Source of the DNA: Filosporella fistucella | Lineage: Eukaryota > Ascomycota > Leotiomycetes > Helotiales | Length of the DNA stretch: 64,000 bases | Assembly (NCBI GenBank): GCA_030077755.1 | Contig: JAQJZZ010000014.1 | Coordinates: forward strand, 1,984,001-2,048,000 | Direction of reading: 5' to 3' | Shown: piece by piece, positions 1 through 13,204 of the stretch | Numbering within the stretch: the stretch's first letter is position 1 | Layout of the letters: every line of letters starts with the position of its first letter | Notes under the pieces: model-generated | The model's database searches: none | What the model saw: the letters and a program-made list of their open reading frames with translations, nothing else | Told to the model about the DNA's origin: nothing | Translations under genes and position numbers: made by a program

Positions 1-1269
1 CTTCGATTTCGATTTCCACAATTGAATCTGCAGGACGGAAAGGTTACCGTGTCCGCCTAAAAATTTGTTGATGGGGAGTCGAAAGAGTGGTGGCCGAAGG
101 GATGCTGCAGTGGATTTCGTGGCCGTCAGCACTCTAATTTCGCGGCCTGACGATCGAGGAAGAAGGGAAAGGAGCTCCAATTGAGCAGCGAGCATCAGGT
201 CAAGTGTTGCTGTCATGGGGTTCTGAGTTGGCATGAGACTTGATATAGGAGAAGAAGATAGTCGGTCTGGAGGATAGAAAGGAAACATATCAGCGTCATC
301 CAGCAGGAGTATGAAATGCTTCAAGCCCTGCTTTTCTGCATCTTGACACATCAGCCCAGTTACAAGCCAAACTAACACTTCCATCTTCTTTCACACAGAC
401 AAATCACACGGCGTGTAACAGCAGTTGAGCCACCGCTAAAACGCTCGGTACGCCCCTTGTCCCTGGTTGCTGCACTCAGGGTCCTGTTGCTCCCTGGCCT
501 GGTCTGCCTGGAGACTGGAGACTGGACTCGCCAGATCACCAAAACCATACCAAGGTTAGCGTAGTAAGGTACTCTGTACCAGTAGGTACGTACCCAAACC
601 AAAAATTCCTGTCCCACACCGCGGTGTAATGTAGCAATGGAACCGCAGCTTGCGTCTGCGTCCTTCGTGGGAACTCTGAATTCGGACTGTACTCGTGCTT
701 GCCGTAATCAATGTACTCAGTCAGTGGGCGCAGTGGGCTGGCTGGACTAGGTACTGTACGAAGTACCTAGGTTCAGCATCCGCCAAATTTACCCTTCCCT
801 CTCCAGCTCCTCTCTCACCAGCCTGAGACACTTGCAGCAGACAGGACGGAAATGCTAAAAAGGGCGCTCTCGTTGAGGTGGATTGGCCTTGGCTAGCACT
901 GGGCACTGCCTTGGCTGTATCCAGGCGAGGCTTGCTTTTATCGTGGGCTTAATTTTGGGCGTGTCCTCTTAACCACCTTCCTCTGCCCTGCTGAGATTCC
1001 CACTCTTGTTGTTGGTTTGTTGCATCCTTCTTTCTTGCTCAACTTCACGCAGAGTGATTGAATGGAATCCGTCTTCTACCTCACTCCTTCCTGCCGCCTC
1101 TATTCGAAGTGATTGAGATCCAATTGCAGAATCAAATTCGCTCTCGCAAAATTGTTTGCTGGTCGTATACTCCTACTCAATTTCCCCAGCTGAAGTTCTC
1201 CACACCTCCACGACCCCAAACCTGAACGACATTCTCGAAAAATCAACATCTGCAACAGCTATAGCTACG
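1..1269. other. Upstream intergenic and leader sequence
   Basis: No supportable gene. Only short overlapping ORFs on both strands occur. The last few hundred bases, with pyrimidine-rich stretches, presumably hold the promoter and 5' leader of the sterol isomerase gene that starts at 1270. Confidence 0.5.
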
Positions 1270-2301
1270 ATGGCCTCAAAGATCTTGAACAGCGCGCTCA
1301 ATGCCTCCGCTCCTATCATGGTCACCAATCACCCTTACTACCCTCTCGAGGTCGAAATTGCTTCGTACTTGGCCAATGAGTGGAGCATGGAGATTCTGCT
1401 GGCCATTTTTGCTGCTATGTGGGTGGTAATCATGATGGGCACCAAGCTCGTGGTTGATAGAATTCACCCAAACTTGAAGTCTACTGAGAAGGCAGCCATC
1501 TGGTGGTGGGTGCTCTGTAAGTACTTTTTTCCCACTTGTCAAAGTCCCCGTATCTTCGCAGATCCTGAAAGTCGAGGACAAGGTGTGGGAAGCTAATTTG
1601 GAGCTTCAATTGACCAATTGAATTTTTGCTAACTGCATTGTAGCTGGGGCTATTCATCTCTTCTTCGAGGGCTATTTCTCCCTTCACCACCACCGTATGG
1701 GACCAGCACAAGATCTTTTTGGTCAATTATGGAAGGAATATGCGCTTTCAGACTCGAGATATTTGACCTCTGATCCATTTGTTCTTTGCATGGAGACTGT
1801 CACTGCTGTATGTCTCTGACAAACCCTTTGTACAAGCTGAAAGGAGGTGGAACTGATCTGCGAATAGTTTACATGGGGACCTCTTTGCTTCATTGTCGCA
1901 GCCTTCATCATCACCGGAAACCCCCTCCGTCACCCTTTGACAATCATTGTCTGCGTTGGACAAATCTACGGTCTCATTCTCTACTATGCTACTAGCATGT
2001 TCGACCACTACTACAAGAGCGTTACATACTCACGACCAGAGTTCCTGTACTTCTGGGGATATTATTTCTTCATGAACTTCATCTGGATGGTCTTCCCAGG
2101 CAGTAAGTCATCATATGCTACGTTCATATACGAGATACATTTGGAGTTGCGCGAATATTGAAGCTAACATATATCTCAGTTCTGCTCGTTAACAGTGTTC
2201 GCGCTATTGCCAAGGCCTTCACCGCACTGGAGAAGATCAACTCGACCCTCAAGCAGAACAACAAGGGAAAGACCAATGGCTCCATCAAGAAGACAATCTA
2301 A
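1270..2301 (+). CDS. EBP/EXPERA-family sterol delta8-delta7 isomerase-like protein
   Basis: Four exons (1270-1516, 1644-1807, 1868-2102, 2180-2301) join in frame to 255 residues. The protein is a polytopic membrane protein, expected in the ER, of the emopamil-binding-protein family, which moves the sterol C8=C9 double bond to C7=C8. Family residues are all present at human spacing plus 11: His87 and Glu91 (IHLFFEG), Glu133 and Thr136 (METVT). Asn207 and Trp210 (FMNFIW) are also kept. The blocks LWKEYA, DSRY, VGQIYG and YFWGYYF match the family closely. The C terminus is Lys/Asn-rich and could be an ER-retention-type tail. Start ATG 1270 follows an upstream in-frame ATG at 1156; I chose 1270 because the extension is Ser/Thr-rich and unlike the family. 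Ascomycetes normally use the unrelated Erg2 for this step, so its role here is uncertain. Confidence 0.9.
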
Positions 2302-4043
2302 ATTCTCCCCTCCCTCCTTCAAGATCTGGATAGCTTATTTTCTATACTTCATACCGGAGAATCTGGCCCCTGGAGCAAAAATATCGTACGAGCGGTGAGA
2401 GATGACATTGAGAGAGATACCAAGAATCTGCCTGGCTGATTGGAGCTGGGTGGTACATATATGCCTACGGGATGGATGAGCCTGCTTAAACGTACCTACC
2501 ATAGACGGCGGGCATCTGCGAGATTTAAATACTACAGTTCCTTCGATTTTCGTCTCAGGAGCCTGTGGAAGCTGGTATCTTCACTACCGTGTTGATATTA
2601 CTTTATCTGTAACGAATGGAAGGCTGGACTACCTACCTATATATCATTCATCTGTCCTGGAGCTGAATCGATTTATCTGGCCATCGTGACTTGGACTTCC
2701 AAGCTGGAGTGTTCCCTTGAATAACCTTATATTCACCAGGACCAGTCGCAATGATAACGCTAGCCATGGTTCCTTCCCATCTCGTGATAAACTTGATTTC
2801 TCCCTGCGCAGGGAATCCTAATTGATTCTATCCAAAGGGGACCCAAGGCGGACTTGTATATCAACTAGGGACTCAATGGAACAGTTGGAAGCTGGATGAA
2901 ACAATGATATTGAAACCCCCCTATCTTTTCTGGGCCATATGGATATTTCTGAAATGGTATTCTGTCCCTCTAACAACTGCATAAACCAGATAAGGAAATT
3001 TGCAATAGTCCTCCCCGCCTCCAGCATGTGGATGAACGAGTGGCCTGCAACCATGCTTTTTCGGGGTTCCAGGCCAGGCTTCCCTTCCAGGTTTTAATCC
3101 CTGTAGAACAGCAAATCAAGGAACGAAATGGCTTTTACCCACCAAAACCAGACCCAGATTGCGCAATGATAAGACACCCTGAAGACCAGCGTATATGCTG
3201 TGCGGAACTAACAAGCAGATGGCGGTACACCAAGTCTGAATTGCTTCAAGTGATAAGAATGCAATTGTTTGTTGCGCCATTGAATTGTACCTGATTCAAT
3301 GGAAGCTGGAGTGAGATCTTCTGTTAGGCACCGATAAAGAAGCAGCCTATCAAGGAGTTTCCCTTCATCGGCAGCAACCGCGCCGTCTTCCGCTCCACTC
3401 AGACTCGTCAGGTATGAACCAGGAACCGGTGTTATGGCTGATGAGGTAGCATTGAAAGTGAGCGAAAAAGGTAAACAAACCAGGAAACTCAGATATAGAC
3501 ATAGCAGGTAATACTTGTATACAAACAAATCGTATGTCGCATTGCACCCACTTCGTGCATGCCTACTTGAAGATACTCTTGTGACGTCCAACTTCTTCTC
3601 AACGCAATTCCCAACCATTCTTTTCTCTCTTCCAAGCAACAATTCTTTTCGTGTTCCTGTTCCTAGGCCGATAACGATAAAGCTCCAAAACCCAGGCCAG
3701 CTCCAGCTCAAGTAGGAGGCTGAAAAACACGGACCAACTGGTTGCTCTATCAACCCTAGCGTCTCGTCCCTCACGAATCACAGATCCAACAGCTGCGGCT
3801 TGACCCAGATCGACCAATTGCGCGTTTGGAGGGTGGAAGGTGGATGCAGATCTCAAAAGCACCTTCACACCTCATCATTGTTCTGTGTTGTGCATCTAGA
3901 GCACATGCAGAATATCTGACAAGGGAACTGTCGACTCTGGTGATGGGGATGCGCAACGATCAGCTACATACATCCGTTTGTTTGGAGGACTGAGAATACG
4001 AATACTTCCTCATGATTGTCTGATATTCGGAGGTTGAGCGACG
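2302..4043. other. Intergenic region, no gene seen
   Basis: Contains the 3' end of the sterol isomerase transcript and probably the promoter and leader of the next gene. A minus-strand ORF of 188 codons (3208-3774) has no recognisable domain or codon pattern and overlaps ORFs in other frames, so I do not call it. Confidence 0.5.
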
Positions 4044-4246
4044 GTAAGCAGGTACCCTTCTTGTTTATTACTGACGGGAGCGCGGGAAACACTGCCCTTT
4101 TGTACTGCGATACACTTACTCTACTTCCTGCTTGTCCACAGCACATTTGTTTCCCACATGGCAATCGCATGCATTCCTGCCTCCCCGTCCGTCTCGAACA
4201 AAGTTCCGCTCAGGAATGTGGCATAGCTGACAACTCTTTCCAACAG
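4044..4246 (+). other. Probable 5' UTR intron of the large DH/PH-like gene
   Basis: Donor GTAAGC at 4044, branch-like GCTGAC near 4227 and a pyrimidine-rich acceptor ending AG at 4246, three bases before the ATG at 4250. If spliced, it removes the apparent N-terminal extension from 4016, which has no conserved character. Inferred from splice signals only. Confidence 0.5.
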
Positions 4247-4249
4247 ACA

Positions 4250-7200
4250 ATGGCCGAAGACGAGGCAGAAGATGTGTCCCCCTCGACACCGAATTCAAAT
4301 GCAAAGCGGAAACCAAGTGCGAATAATACACCTAGAACTCCGAAAACTCCCAATGGACCAAGAACTCCTGCTGCGAGGAAAGCATCGGCGCAGAAAACTC
4401 CTGCCTCGGCACCGGCGCGACAGAGAACTGCGAGTAAGAAGCAGGAACCTACTCTTTTGGGCGACTTTTTGCTTGGACGACCCAGCACTGCTAGACAGAA
4501 GGCAGCGAGGAGGAAAAGTCTAGATGTTGTCAAGGCGGAGATGAGAGCAGAGGTTGTGGGGAGGATACAGCAGCCGGGGAAGGTCCAACAGAGAGTCAAA
4601 CAATGGCAAAAGACGAATGCGAAAGTTGGCGTGGTCAATGACCAGGTGGAAGAAATCATTGTCGAGTATGAGACAGAGTCTGAGGTTGAGGAGAGGGCTA
4701 GGACACCCAAGAGACCTGGGCGGAGGAAAAGTAGAAGTCTGAGTCCGGCTGCGAATGTGAGCGGTCGGAAGAAAGATGAGAGTCGACAGGCTAGTGAGGA
4801 GAAAGAACGGCCTAGGAGTAAGAGCTCGGCGCCGAAGAAGAGAGTTATAAGTGATTCTCACTGGATGAAGAATAAGAAGAGTCCACCTAGGAAGGGTCAA
4901 ACGATCCCGAAAAACTTTCTACAAGCAACTGCTATCAATCCTCCGGTCGAGAGAAAGATTGAGGATTGGGTAAAGCGGATGGAGAGTGAGCATGAAGAAA
5001 TTCCTGAGAAGATCGAAACTCCTAAGCGAAAGTCGAGAAGAGACGTGATTGAGGTTGAGATGGAACCAGAGGAAAGAACTTCAGCCCCCAGACAGAAATC
5101 GCGGAAGAGTGAGGCTGAGGAGCAGGAAGAGAAGTTAACACCAAAGAGGAGACCGCGCAAATCTGATACAGATGAATCAGAAGAGAAAAGTAGGAGCCGC
5201 AAAGTATCGAAACAAAATCCACCAGATGATGGCATCAGGATCCGGCCATTGCCCACTCCTTCAGCTGATGATGGTATTCGAATCAAGCCGCTGAGGGGAA
5301 AATCTAGTGATGGTGGCAGTAGGGTCGCCTCGTCGAGATCCAATGTTTATGATGATGGAATCCGAGTCACTCCGTCTAAGGTCAGCTCAACCGAGGATGG
5401 AATACGAATAAAGCCATCTCCGGAGCCATATGATGATGGAATTAGGATACGACCTTCACGAGAGCCTTCAATTCAGTCAGAAAAACCAGCCAGACAGGCG
5501 CAAAAGGAAGCCAGCAAGAGACGGCCTCGAGATGATGGCGAGTCTCCTACTCCAACGCCCAGGAAGAAGAGTGAGAAATATCTCAAGCCACCTTCAGAGC
5601 TTGAGAGTAGGTCTCGAGCTACCTCCTATGAGACTACTATTCATCATGAGGAGGAGGAAGATGATAAATTCTCATGGGTGACTCCTAGCCCACCAGAAAA
5701 CTCGAAACGCCGAAATAGAAAATCAGCTACTCCAACTGAGTCCTTGGACGAAATACCATTCGGTAACTCTGCCTTTAGTGTGCTGGATTTACCTGTTGGC
5801 GCAGAAGCAAACACAATTGAAAGACCCAAAGCCAAGCGGAACAACAGCTTCGGAGTGCCCAAGGTATTGAAGCGGGTGTATAATGTTGGTAAGGAGATGG
5901 TTCATGATACTGTTGAGCCACAACGTGGAGGTCCAAATCAACCTCCTAGCATTGAGAATTGGCTCAATGGTACTCTCAATGGTACCACTGATCCATTTGT
6001 GGATGGTCCATCCCCAGCCCAGTCAACTGTCGAGGCACCCCAAGCCCCAGTCTCCAGAATGAGGAGTTATAAGGAGGATGACAGGACAGAAAAAGACCTC
6101 ACTGCGGACCGTAATGTAACTCCTAGGCGAAAGCGACAAGCCAGCAAAACTACTGAAACAGATGACCACGAATCCTCTCCAATGGAACCTATAAAGAATA
6201 GGGATACTCTCCCAAGTATGGAGAATTCATCACCTACATCTCCTGTTGGGTTGAGGAGAAGCCCAGCGACTCGTAATGTCACAACACCAAAGAGTGGAAG
6301 GAAACTACCTTTCAAAGACGCAATATTTGGTGCATTCAAGGGGGAATCTGCCATGGCCAAAACTTCGACCCTCACTCCTTTCGACATGATCGGTCTTGGA
6401 GAACGTGGCCTGAATCGTGAGATTTCCCAAGAGTACAGCCCTGGCCAAGATCTTGAAGACATCATGGAGGACCCATCCGTCATAAGCAGTTCCCCACCAC
6501 AGTCAGTCAGACCAAGCTTTGAAGTACCCAAACAAAGCAGACCTGTGCATCCATATCCACGCAGACTTGCGCCAACGACTGGTGGAAACAGGTTATCGAC
6601 AATAGCTTCTGTAGAGACATTCCATACTTCTTCATCTGCTACTTCATCATCAGTATCATCAATAACAGAGTCGGGATCTGAGTTGTCTCACACAACAATT
6701 ACTCAAGACACAGTGCTCTCTGGTGCAACTTCTTCTGGTCTTTCGAGAGGCAGTAAGCGTTCTACAAGTAACAGAAGTAACAAAAGCGGGCTGAAGAGAA
6801 CCTTGACAAAGCATTCTGATTTCGTGTCAATGTTGTCGTTGCCTGATGCTGCCAGACCTGCGAGAGGGAAGAGCATCAGATCAAATCGGAGTGTTAGAAC
6901 TTCAAAAACACATCTGCGGACTGATACCGTCGAAGACTTGTTGCAAGATCTGGCTGAAGATCAGGTGAAGTACTGGAGAGAGTTGAATACTCTGGTTGAC
7001 GGCGTAATTCCAGTCTTGTTGACCTGCGTCCTTTCAAGGAGCGACTCAGCGCTTGCCGCTGGCCTCCTCGATCCCCTCGCTTACTCATCGACGGCACCAA
7101 ACGCTTCACCCACGCAACCCATCGTTGACATGGGAGTTGCTCTCGAGCGCCTGAGATCACTACACAAACGCATTGGCCTCGCTGACACTGACCAATTTCT

Positions 7201-10200
7201 TACTTGGGCATCAACAGCTTGCAAGATCTACGAAGATTATCTCAAAGCGTGGCGGACCGGCTTCCAAGACGTCGTCGTCAATCTTGCGCCTGCTTCACGA
7301 ACTTCTTCACTCACAGATACGTCTGATCAATTGGAAACAAACGAAGCTGGGGAGGTGATTGGCGACTCGAAGGTTCCCATCAGCGTTGGACACCTGCTCA
7401 AGATGCCTCTCCATCAGATCAAGGCTATTACCAAGGTGGTTGATGTGAGTAGAATCAAGATGTCATGAGATTTAAACTAACGTGTCATAGGCACTCCATT
7501 CGGCTAAGTTATCAGAGAAAACCACACAACTCAAGCAGAAATTCGATGATCTTGTCGAGTTTCGCCGCAAGAGAGTCAGGGAGGAGACCTCTCGCGCTGA
7601 GGATCACAAAGCCAATTCCCTCGACACCACCCAGACAAGAGACCTGAAGAGCTTTGCTATTGCCAAGGGTGTTACAATCAAGAGATCACGACAAGTAGTC
7701 ATGAAGGATATCTTCCAACTCCACATGCTTCATTCGACAGGGCAAGCTTTTGATTGCGCCGTTGAAGTTACGCTCCGAGACGCAAGAGAGAATAACGATC
7801 CAGGTGATGTGTTGATCTCTGAGATTCGTCCAGATGGGAGACAATTCCTTCTCTTTGACTCGATGGAGAGGAATCTCGTCTCAGCCCGTGTTGGTGAAAC
7901 ATCCACTCAGCTCGTTGTCATGGTTCGAGGCAATGGCTGGAAGGAATTGCTGCATCTTACATCTGATGAAACTGATGTTATCCAAGAATGGCTAGAGGCT
8001 TTGGGCACTCAACCTGTACCACCTCCAACAATTCCTCGAGACCACGAAGTGGATTCCATTCTTGCTAGTATTCATGCTACTCATACAGAGCCCGAGATGG
8101 CACCAAATATTACGGATGATATTCCAATTGGAGAAAGCCTCCGAAGAGAGGCAGAAGAGCTTGGAGGCTCGCCTGCCAATGGCAAGAACACCCTCGAAAA
8201 ATTGTCATCGGCTGCCAAAAGCCGCAGAGACGATCCCCGAAAAGATGATCGCCCTACGCCCATGACACAAGCTCTCAAAGCTGAAGGCCTGTCTCTCGAT
8301 GGCTTAGAAGAGGATAAGTTGGTGTACGATCTTAACACTGTTAGCAAGGCCATGGTGGATAGTGGATATAAGCCTTTATACGCCAGACTTCCTAAGGAGT
8401 TGTTCCGGAAGGAGAAGCCGTCGAATGGAGCCCAGGATGAGACCAGTTCAACTATCAGTGATGTTAAGGATCTCAACGAGGCCATGGCAAAAGCTGGTGC
8501 AAAATCCCGACCTTCCAGATATCATGGTCGTACCGTACAGCAATGGGATCCCTGGTACGAACATCTACCACCAGAAATGGACTACGAAATGAGGGAATCT
8601 TTGAATGGCTCCGAATGGTGTACCAACATCACTCCCGAGTTAGAGCATGGCCAAAAGCTCAATCCAAGATATTGCATGATGTCAGGGGGGCGTGGAGATC
8701 CAAATGAGATTGCTCTAGCCTCAACCTCGAACAGCCGTGAATCCTCCCATGGGGCTGATGGCAAAGACCGAGGCGCTGGAGTTGTCAACTCCAAGCTTCG
8801 AAGCCCTGAGCGCAAATCTTCAAGCATCGAAACACAGAACGAGGCTGATGACACCAACGAGAGCCATAGCAGCTCGTCAACCCAGGTTCGAAGCGATGGT
8901 GCCCCTCCACCTCCTGTACATCGTACACCAACACCGACCAATGCTTTGAAGCTTACTCCTATTATCGAAAGTCCAACACCACGAGCAAGAAGACGCACTT
9001 CATCCCCGCTGAAGCATGAGTACCAACCTTCGGACATCTCTGCTGAAGAAGAGACTGCATCCGAATCCGATTCAACTGATAGTGATTACATCTCTCCCTC
9101 TGATTCAGAATCAGATGAGATGGATGAACTGGCGGCTAGTGAGGCTGGTGGATACTTGGATATTCCTACAGTCCCCCCACCACCAATGCCTTATATCCCG
9201 GCTAGATCGCCACCTCCTTCTACGTATAGCCCTCCACAGACAAATATTGCGCCTTCCGATTCTGCATCTCAAGCTGGTGGAACCCATCAATCTAGATCAC
9301 CTAGCATCCAAGTTGGAGTTCGGACTACTCAACCTATCGCTGATAGACGCTTCTTTGCTCTTGTGTTCATCTGGAACAAATCGAAAGGTAGATGGGAAGG
9401 CGTCGATGACAAAGCTATGGCTGTTGTTGTTGGTGCAGGTTGTATACATGCATACCGACATGATGGCAAGCGACCTCTCACCTCATTCTCGTCTCTTGTT
9501 GAAAACGAAGACGACCGTCCTTTCGTCGCTCAACCCCTTACTCCTATCGTTTCTACACGCAAGTCGAATGCTGTAGATATCGAAATCAACGCCCCGCTTC
9601 TCGAAGAATCTATCGCGCCTACAGGTGCAACCAAACAACATAGTGCTCCACTCCAATCAATGCGCTTCCGAATGCAAACTGCTTCCGACAACGTCAAGAT
9701 GTATGAAGCAGTTCTGATATCTAAGCAACATAATGTTAGATATAACAAACAGTATGAAGAGGCTATGTACAATCAATATGGCCAGCACAGTCAAAATGCT
9801 TATGACAAGGCTACAAAAGGAAGCCGGGCATTCGGCATTTTCCGTCGAAAGAGCTTCAGAGTTCAAGAGAGGGCACCAGCCTCAGAGCAAGAAGGACAAA
9901 GTATGCAGAGTGGCAATGATTCCAGTATCCTGAAACGCATGAGCGGAGGTGGCATCTTCAACATTGCCAAGTCTACTATCCTTCGTGGTGGCAGTGGTTC
10001 TGGACCATCAAGTCTTTACTCATCACGAAACTCCGGCACAAGTTCACCCCATAGTGTTGCCGCGAGTGGCTCCATGTATTCGAATGGTGTTGAGGTTCGT
10101 GATCTTGGCCACAGAAACATCAAGATCCGTCTACACTATTTCGACAACGGCGCTGGCGGCTGGGATGATCGTGGAGATGCTCGATTGACAGTCACCGATA

Positions 10201-10526
10201 CGAAAGGCATGAAGCAAGAATGTACACTCGACTATGGCCCTCAGAAGAGAATCCGGGTCACTCGCAAACCAATTAAAAAGAGTGAGGGTACTGATCCCGT
10301 CGTCATTCTCGACGTTGTTTTGGGAGCTCAATGCTTCTCCAGACTCGGTCGTACCGGTGTCATTGCTACGGTATGGAATGATGTCGTTGACGAGAATGGA
10401 GAAGTGGGCAAAATGAGACATCTTGGTGGTGTTGCTGCTTACACCAGGAAGTGGTGCTTCAAGACCGAGCGGGCAGGCGATTGCGAATGGATCTATGCTC
10501 TGTGTCGCAGTGGAGATTCATTTTGA
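4250..10526 (+). CDS. Very large low-complexity protein with DH/PH-like regions
   Basis: Two exons (4250-7444, 7491-10526; 46-bp intron) give 2,076 residues. Residues 1-880 are Ser/Pro/Lys/Arg-rich and probably disordered. About residues 325-410 carry six copies or variants of an octapeptide like DDGIRIRP. Residues ~890-1095 are helical, and the segment HLLKMPLHQIKAITKVV resembles the conserved last helices of a RhoGEF DH domain. Residues ~1135-1240 look like a PH domain ending in a Trp-containing helix. A second PH-like stretch lies near 1685-1800. The C terminus (~1936-2076) is a compact Cys- and Trp-containing domain. The overall type seems conserved in Pezizomycotina, where I recall proteins of this kind labelled as SRm160/300-like splicing coactivators; the DH/PH reading is my inference. 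Possible role in polarity or septation; function not established. Confidence 0.85.
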
Positions 10527-12006
10527 TTACCCACAAGGGATGATATGTTGGATTATGCCTGATGTCTACCCACTACTTACGTGTGACGATTTTCTTTTTT
10601 TCTTTTCCCTTCATTCTACATCTTCTACCTTATCTTGTAGGATACAACTTCGTAGTTGATATTGATGTAATTGTATGATAATCTTGGGGAGTTGGAGGAG
10701 CGTTTGTGATTATAGATGAGGAGCTGGGTTGGATGCATGCATTGGGGGTGGGGCGTTTGACATAGGGATATTTGGTGTATTGTGTGAGAGTAGGATAGGT
10801 TCATTATCATGGACTTGTAGATGAATGAACAGTTTTAATGATTCAAATGGTTTTTGCAATGTGAAATTGGTGGTCTAGATATCTGAGTTATTTTATTTGG
10901 CTATCAGGCTATACGGTATCTGGAAATGCAATTCAACTAATATGTCGAGTATAACTTTCCCGAAAGCTTGATGCAAGATTTCTATGAAAGCCTGACCACT
11001 CCTAACTCCGGATTTTAGTTTATACTTGGTTATTTGTAAATGTAATTCGTGAAGTTATAAGCCTCTTTCACCATCCTGGTGCATCTTCGACATGTCCAGG
11101 TAGAGAAAAGGGGAGCCAATCATGTGATTGTTATACTCGCTTAAGCTCCTATTCCATCCTGCCTTCCAGATATGGTGTGGACAAACTTGGACTTTGGAGT
11201 AGGTTCTTGGTTCTCACTGTAGATACGTTGCAGGAGTTTTGAAACATAGAACATTTTGGTTCTCTCGTCTTGTTTTCTTTGTTTTCCGATAAAGTGAAGA
11301 CGTGAAGAGGCGAAATTTGAAGTGGCCTAGTTTGATGTAAGTCAGCGGCAGGACGTCATGCTTGAGGTTGTGAGGCAAAAATCTCGAATCATAGTTCCAG
11401 GGGATAGTGTAGATTTCAGATCCGAGTCCTTTCTTCCGTCTGTGAGTGGAGTGGAGTCTTGACGAGACGATTCATTTACGGAAGTTTATTCATTGTCTGT
11501 TAGTCGTGCTCGGAGTTTGACCAACACAGCTCTCTGAGTCCTCGTATCAAAACGGTCATGAACGGGGGTCTTAAATCTAGTCTGGTATTTGATAGTTCCG
11601 TTGAGTCGAGAGGGGATAAGTCGTTTGAAGTCTTTTCGTTCAGTTTCTGTCGAGTTAACCGATAATGGGTCTCGAGGGACAGTAATGATTCGTATTCGTT
11701 ACATAGATGTTTCTCCGGATCGATTGTACAAGAAGATATAGATGTTATCAGGACTATGACGGACTTCGTTGGTATGTTGCAGAGGACTCGAGGCTGCTAT
11801 CAGATTGTGAACCGAAACCTCCTTTCTCCGTCTGCTGCATGCTGCACGCTGCACGACATCATCATATCCCGACCCAGGACGATATTATCTTTCCTCGGCG
11901 CGGGTCGACACCAAAAGTTTCAAACACGCTGACTCAACCCTTGTATTCCAATACGCAAGACATCTCCTCGGCCAACCAACACGCTACCTCCCATCCCATC
12001 GTCAGC
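10527..12006. other. Intergenic region, no gene seen
   Basis: No ORF with coding character. It presumably holds the 3' UTR of the large gene and the promoter and leader of the caspase-like gene. An in-frame extension of the latter back to 11707 is Cys/His-rich but unlike any domain, so I treat it as leader. Confidence 0.5.
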
Positions 12007-12947
12007 ATGGAGGAAAAGAGCACGGGCATCAGCAAACCATGGAACCTCAAATTCCTCATCTTGACCTGGCTTGACGATGACCTCGGTATCTTGTCAGAGA
12101 TCCGCAAAGCTGAGGGTGCCTTCCCAATGGTGAAACCCTTCGGCTTCGAGATTCGTCTTATTCCTTCCAAGGAACCTGCCAAAGGTCTGGATACTATCTT
12201 AAAGCCTTACAAAAACACCTACGCCACGCTGTATATCTGTTATGCAGGACATGCGAAATTGGTTCAGGGAAAGATGGTGTTGTTCTCTCACGAGTAAATT
12301 TTCTTTCCCTCTTTGATTATCTAAATCAGACTACTTCGGATTGGGGCTAACGAGAGACAGCAAGCGTCGAGCAGCAGCTCTAGAATGGAGTGTCCTCGAG
12401 AAGAAAATCCTTGATCTTCAATGTCACACAATCGTCTTTCTCGACCTCTGCGATCTCGAATCGAAACTCAAGCCCAAGTTGCCATCCATCCTAACCGACA
12501 AACAAGAACTCTTTCCTATCCCACCAGTCGTCGAATGTCTAGTTGCAATCAGCAAAGACGTCAATATCCGGAAGCGAGATTCGTCTTTCACTCGGGACTT
12601 GTTGGAGTGGTTGAAAAGCCAGAAAGAAGAGCCTGGATTGGACTTCTGCATCAACCTTCTTCATCAGTATGTCAAATTTTCCCTTACTTGATCAAACAAT
12701 ACAGGCTAGCGACTTCCGAAAATTCGGAAGCTGCGCACTTGATATTCTCAACTTTCTGACTTCATACTAACTTGTCTATAGTGTCAGGATGGTAGATGAT
12801 AGTGGCGGACGAGTGGAGGAATCTGAAGATGGGGATGACGGTGATGAAGATTTTAGGGAGAGTCCATTTTATGGAATGTTAAGTGGTACTTATTCAGCCA
12901 GTACCCAGGTTATGATGTCTCAGCTTCTCGATGACGATGTTTTTTGA
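12007..12947 (+). CDS. Divergent caspase-like (peptidase C14-type) protein
   Basis: Three exons (12007-12293, 12361-12666, 12782-12947) give 252 residues. The first part (residues ~12-95) follows the layout of fungal caspase-like p20 regions: a beta strand LKFLILTW, an RLIPSKEP segment, then a strand into CYAGHA with the His at 82. Exon 2 has the strand TIVFLDLCD, placing Cys126 where the catalytic Cys of the D-x-C-H motif lies. The His/Cys pair is therefore kept, but the usual GHG is GHA and the HSG/HAG after the Cys is lost. The C terminus is acidic (Glu/Asp-rich) and unrelated to a p10 subunit. A broken relative lies at 15.2-16.2 kb. It may be an active divergent protease or a pseudo-enzyme; assignment rests on motif order. 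Confidence 0.65.
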
Positions 12948-13204
12948 GAGGTGCTGAGAAACTTTATGGAGCTCTGACATAGTCGAAGATTACCTCCATT
13001 ATGGCGTCGAGAGAACTACAGCCGCCCTCTAAAGTTTGATGGTGAAATTCATTAGCTACCATGAAGGGAAACTAATGAATGAGATGTGTTACTTTTGCAG
13101 TCTGCAGATGATTAAAGTGAAGATTCGCACGGTTATTTCCTACTTTGATTTCATGCTTTGAAGTGTATCCCCAGTCGGGGTTGAGATTCTTTGCTTCTTC
13201 CACT

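Noticed and set aside
3208..3774. 188-codon minus-strand ORF
   Set aside because: No domain, no signal peptide, overlaps other ORFs and lies in presumed promoter/leader sequence.
4016..4249. In-frame N-terminal extension of the giant protein
   Set aside because: Contains a good intron acceptor three bases before ATG 4250 and has no conserved character.
11707..12006. 100-codon N-terminal extension of the caspase-like gene
   Set aside because: Composition unlike the family; the fold starts after ATG 12007.
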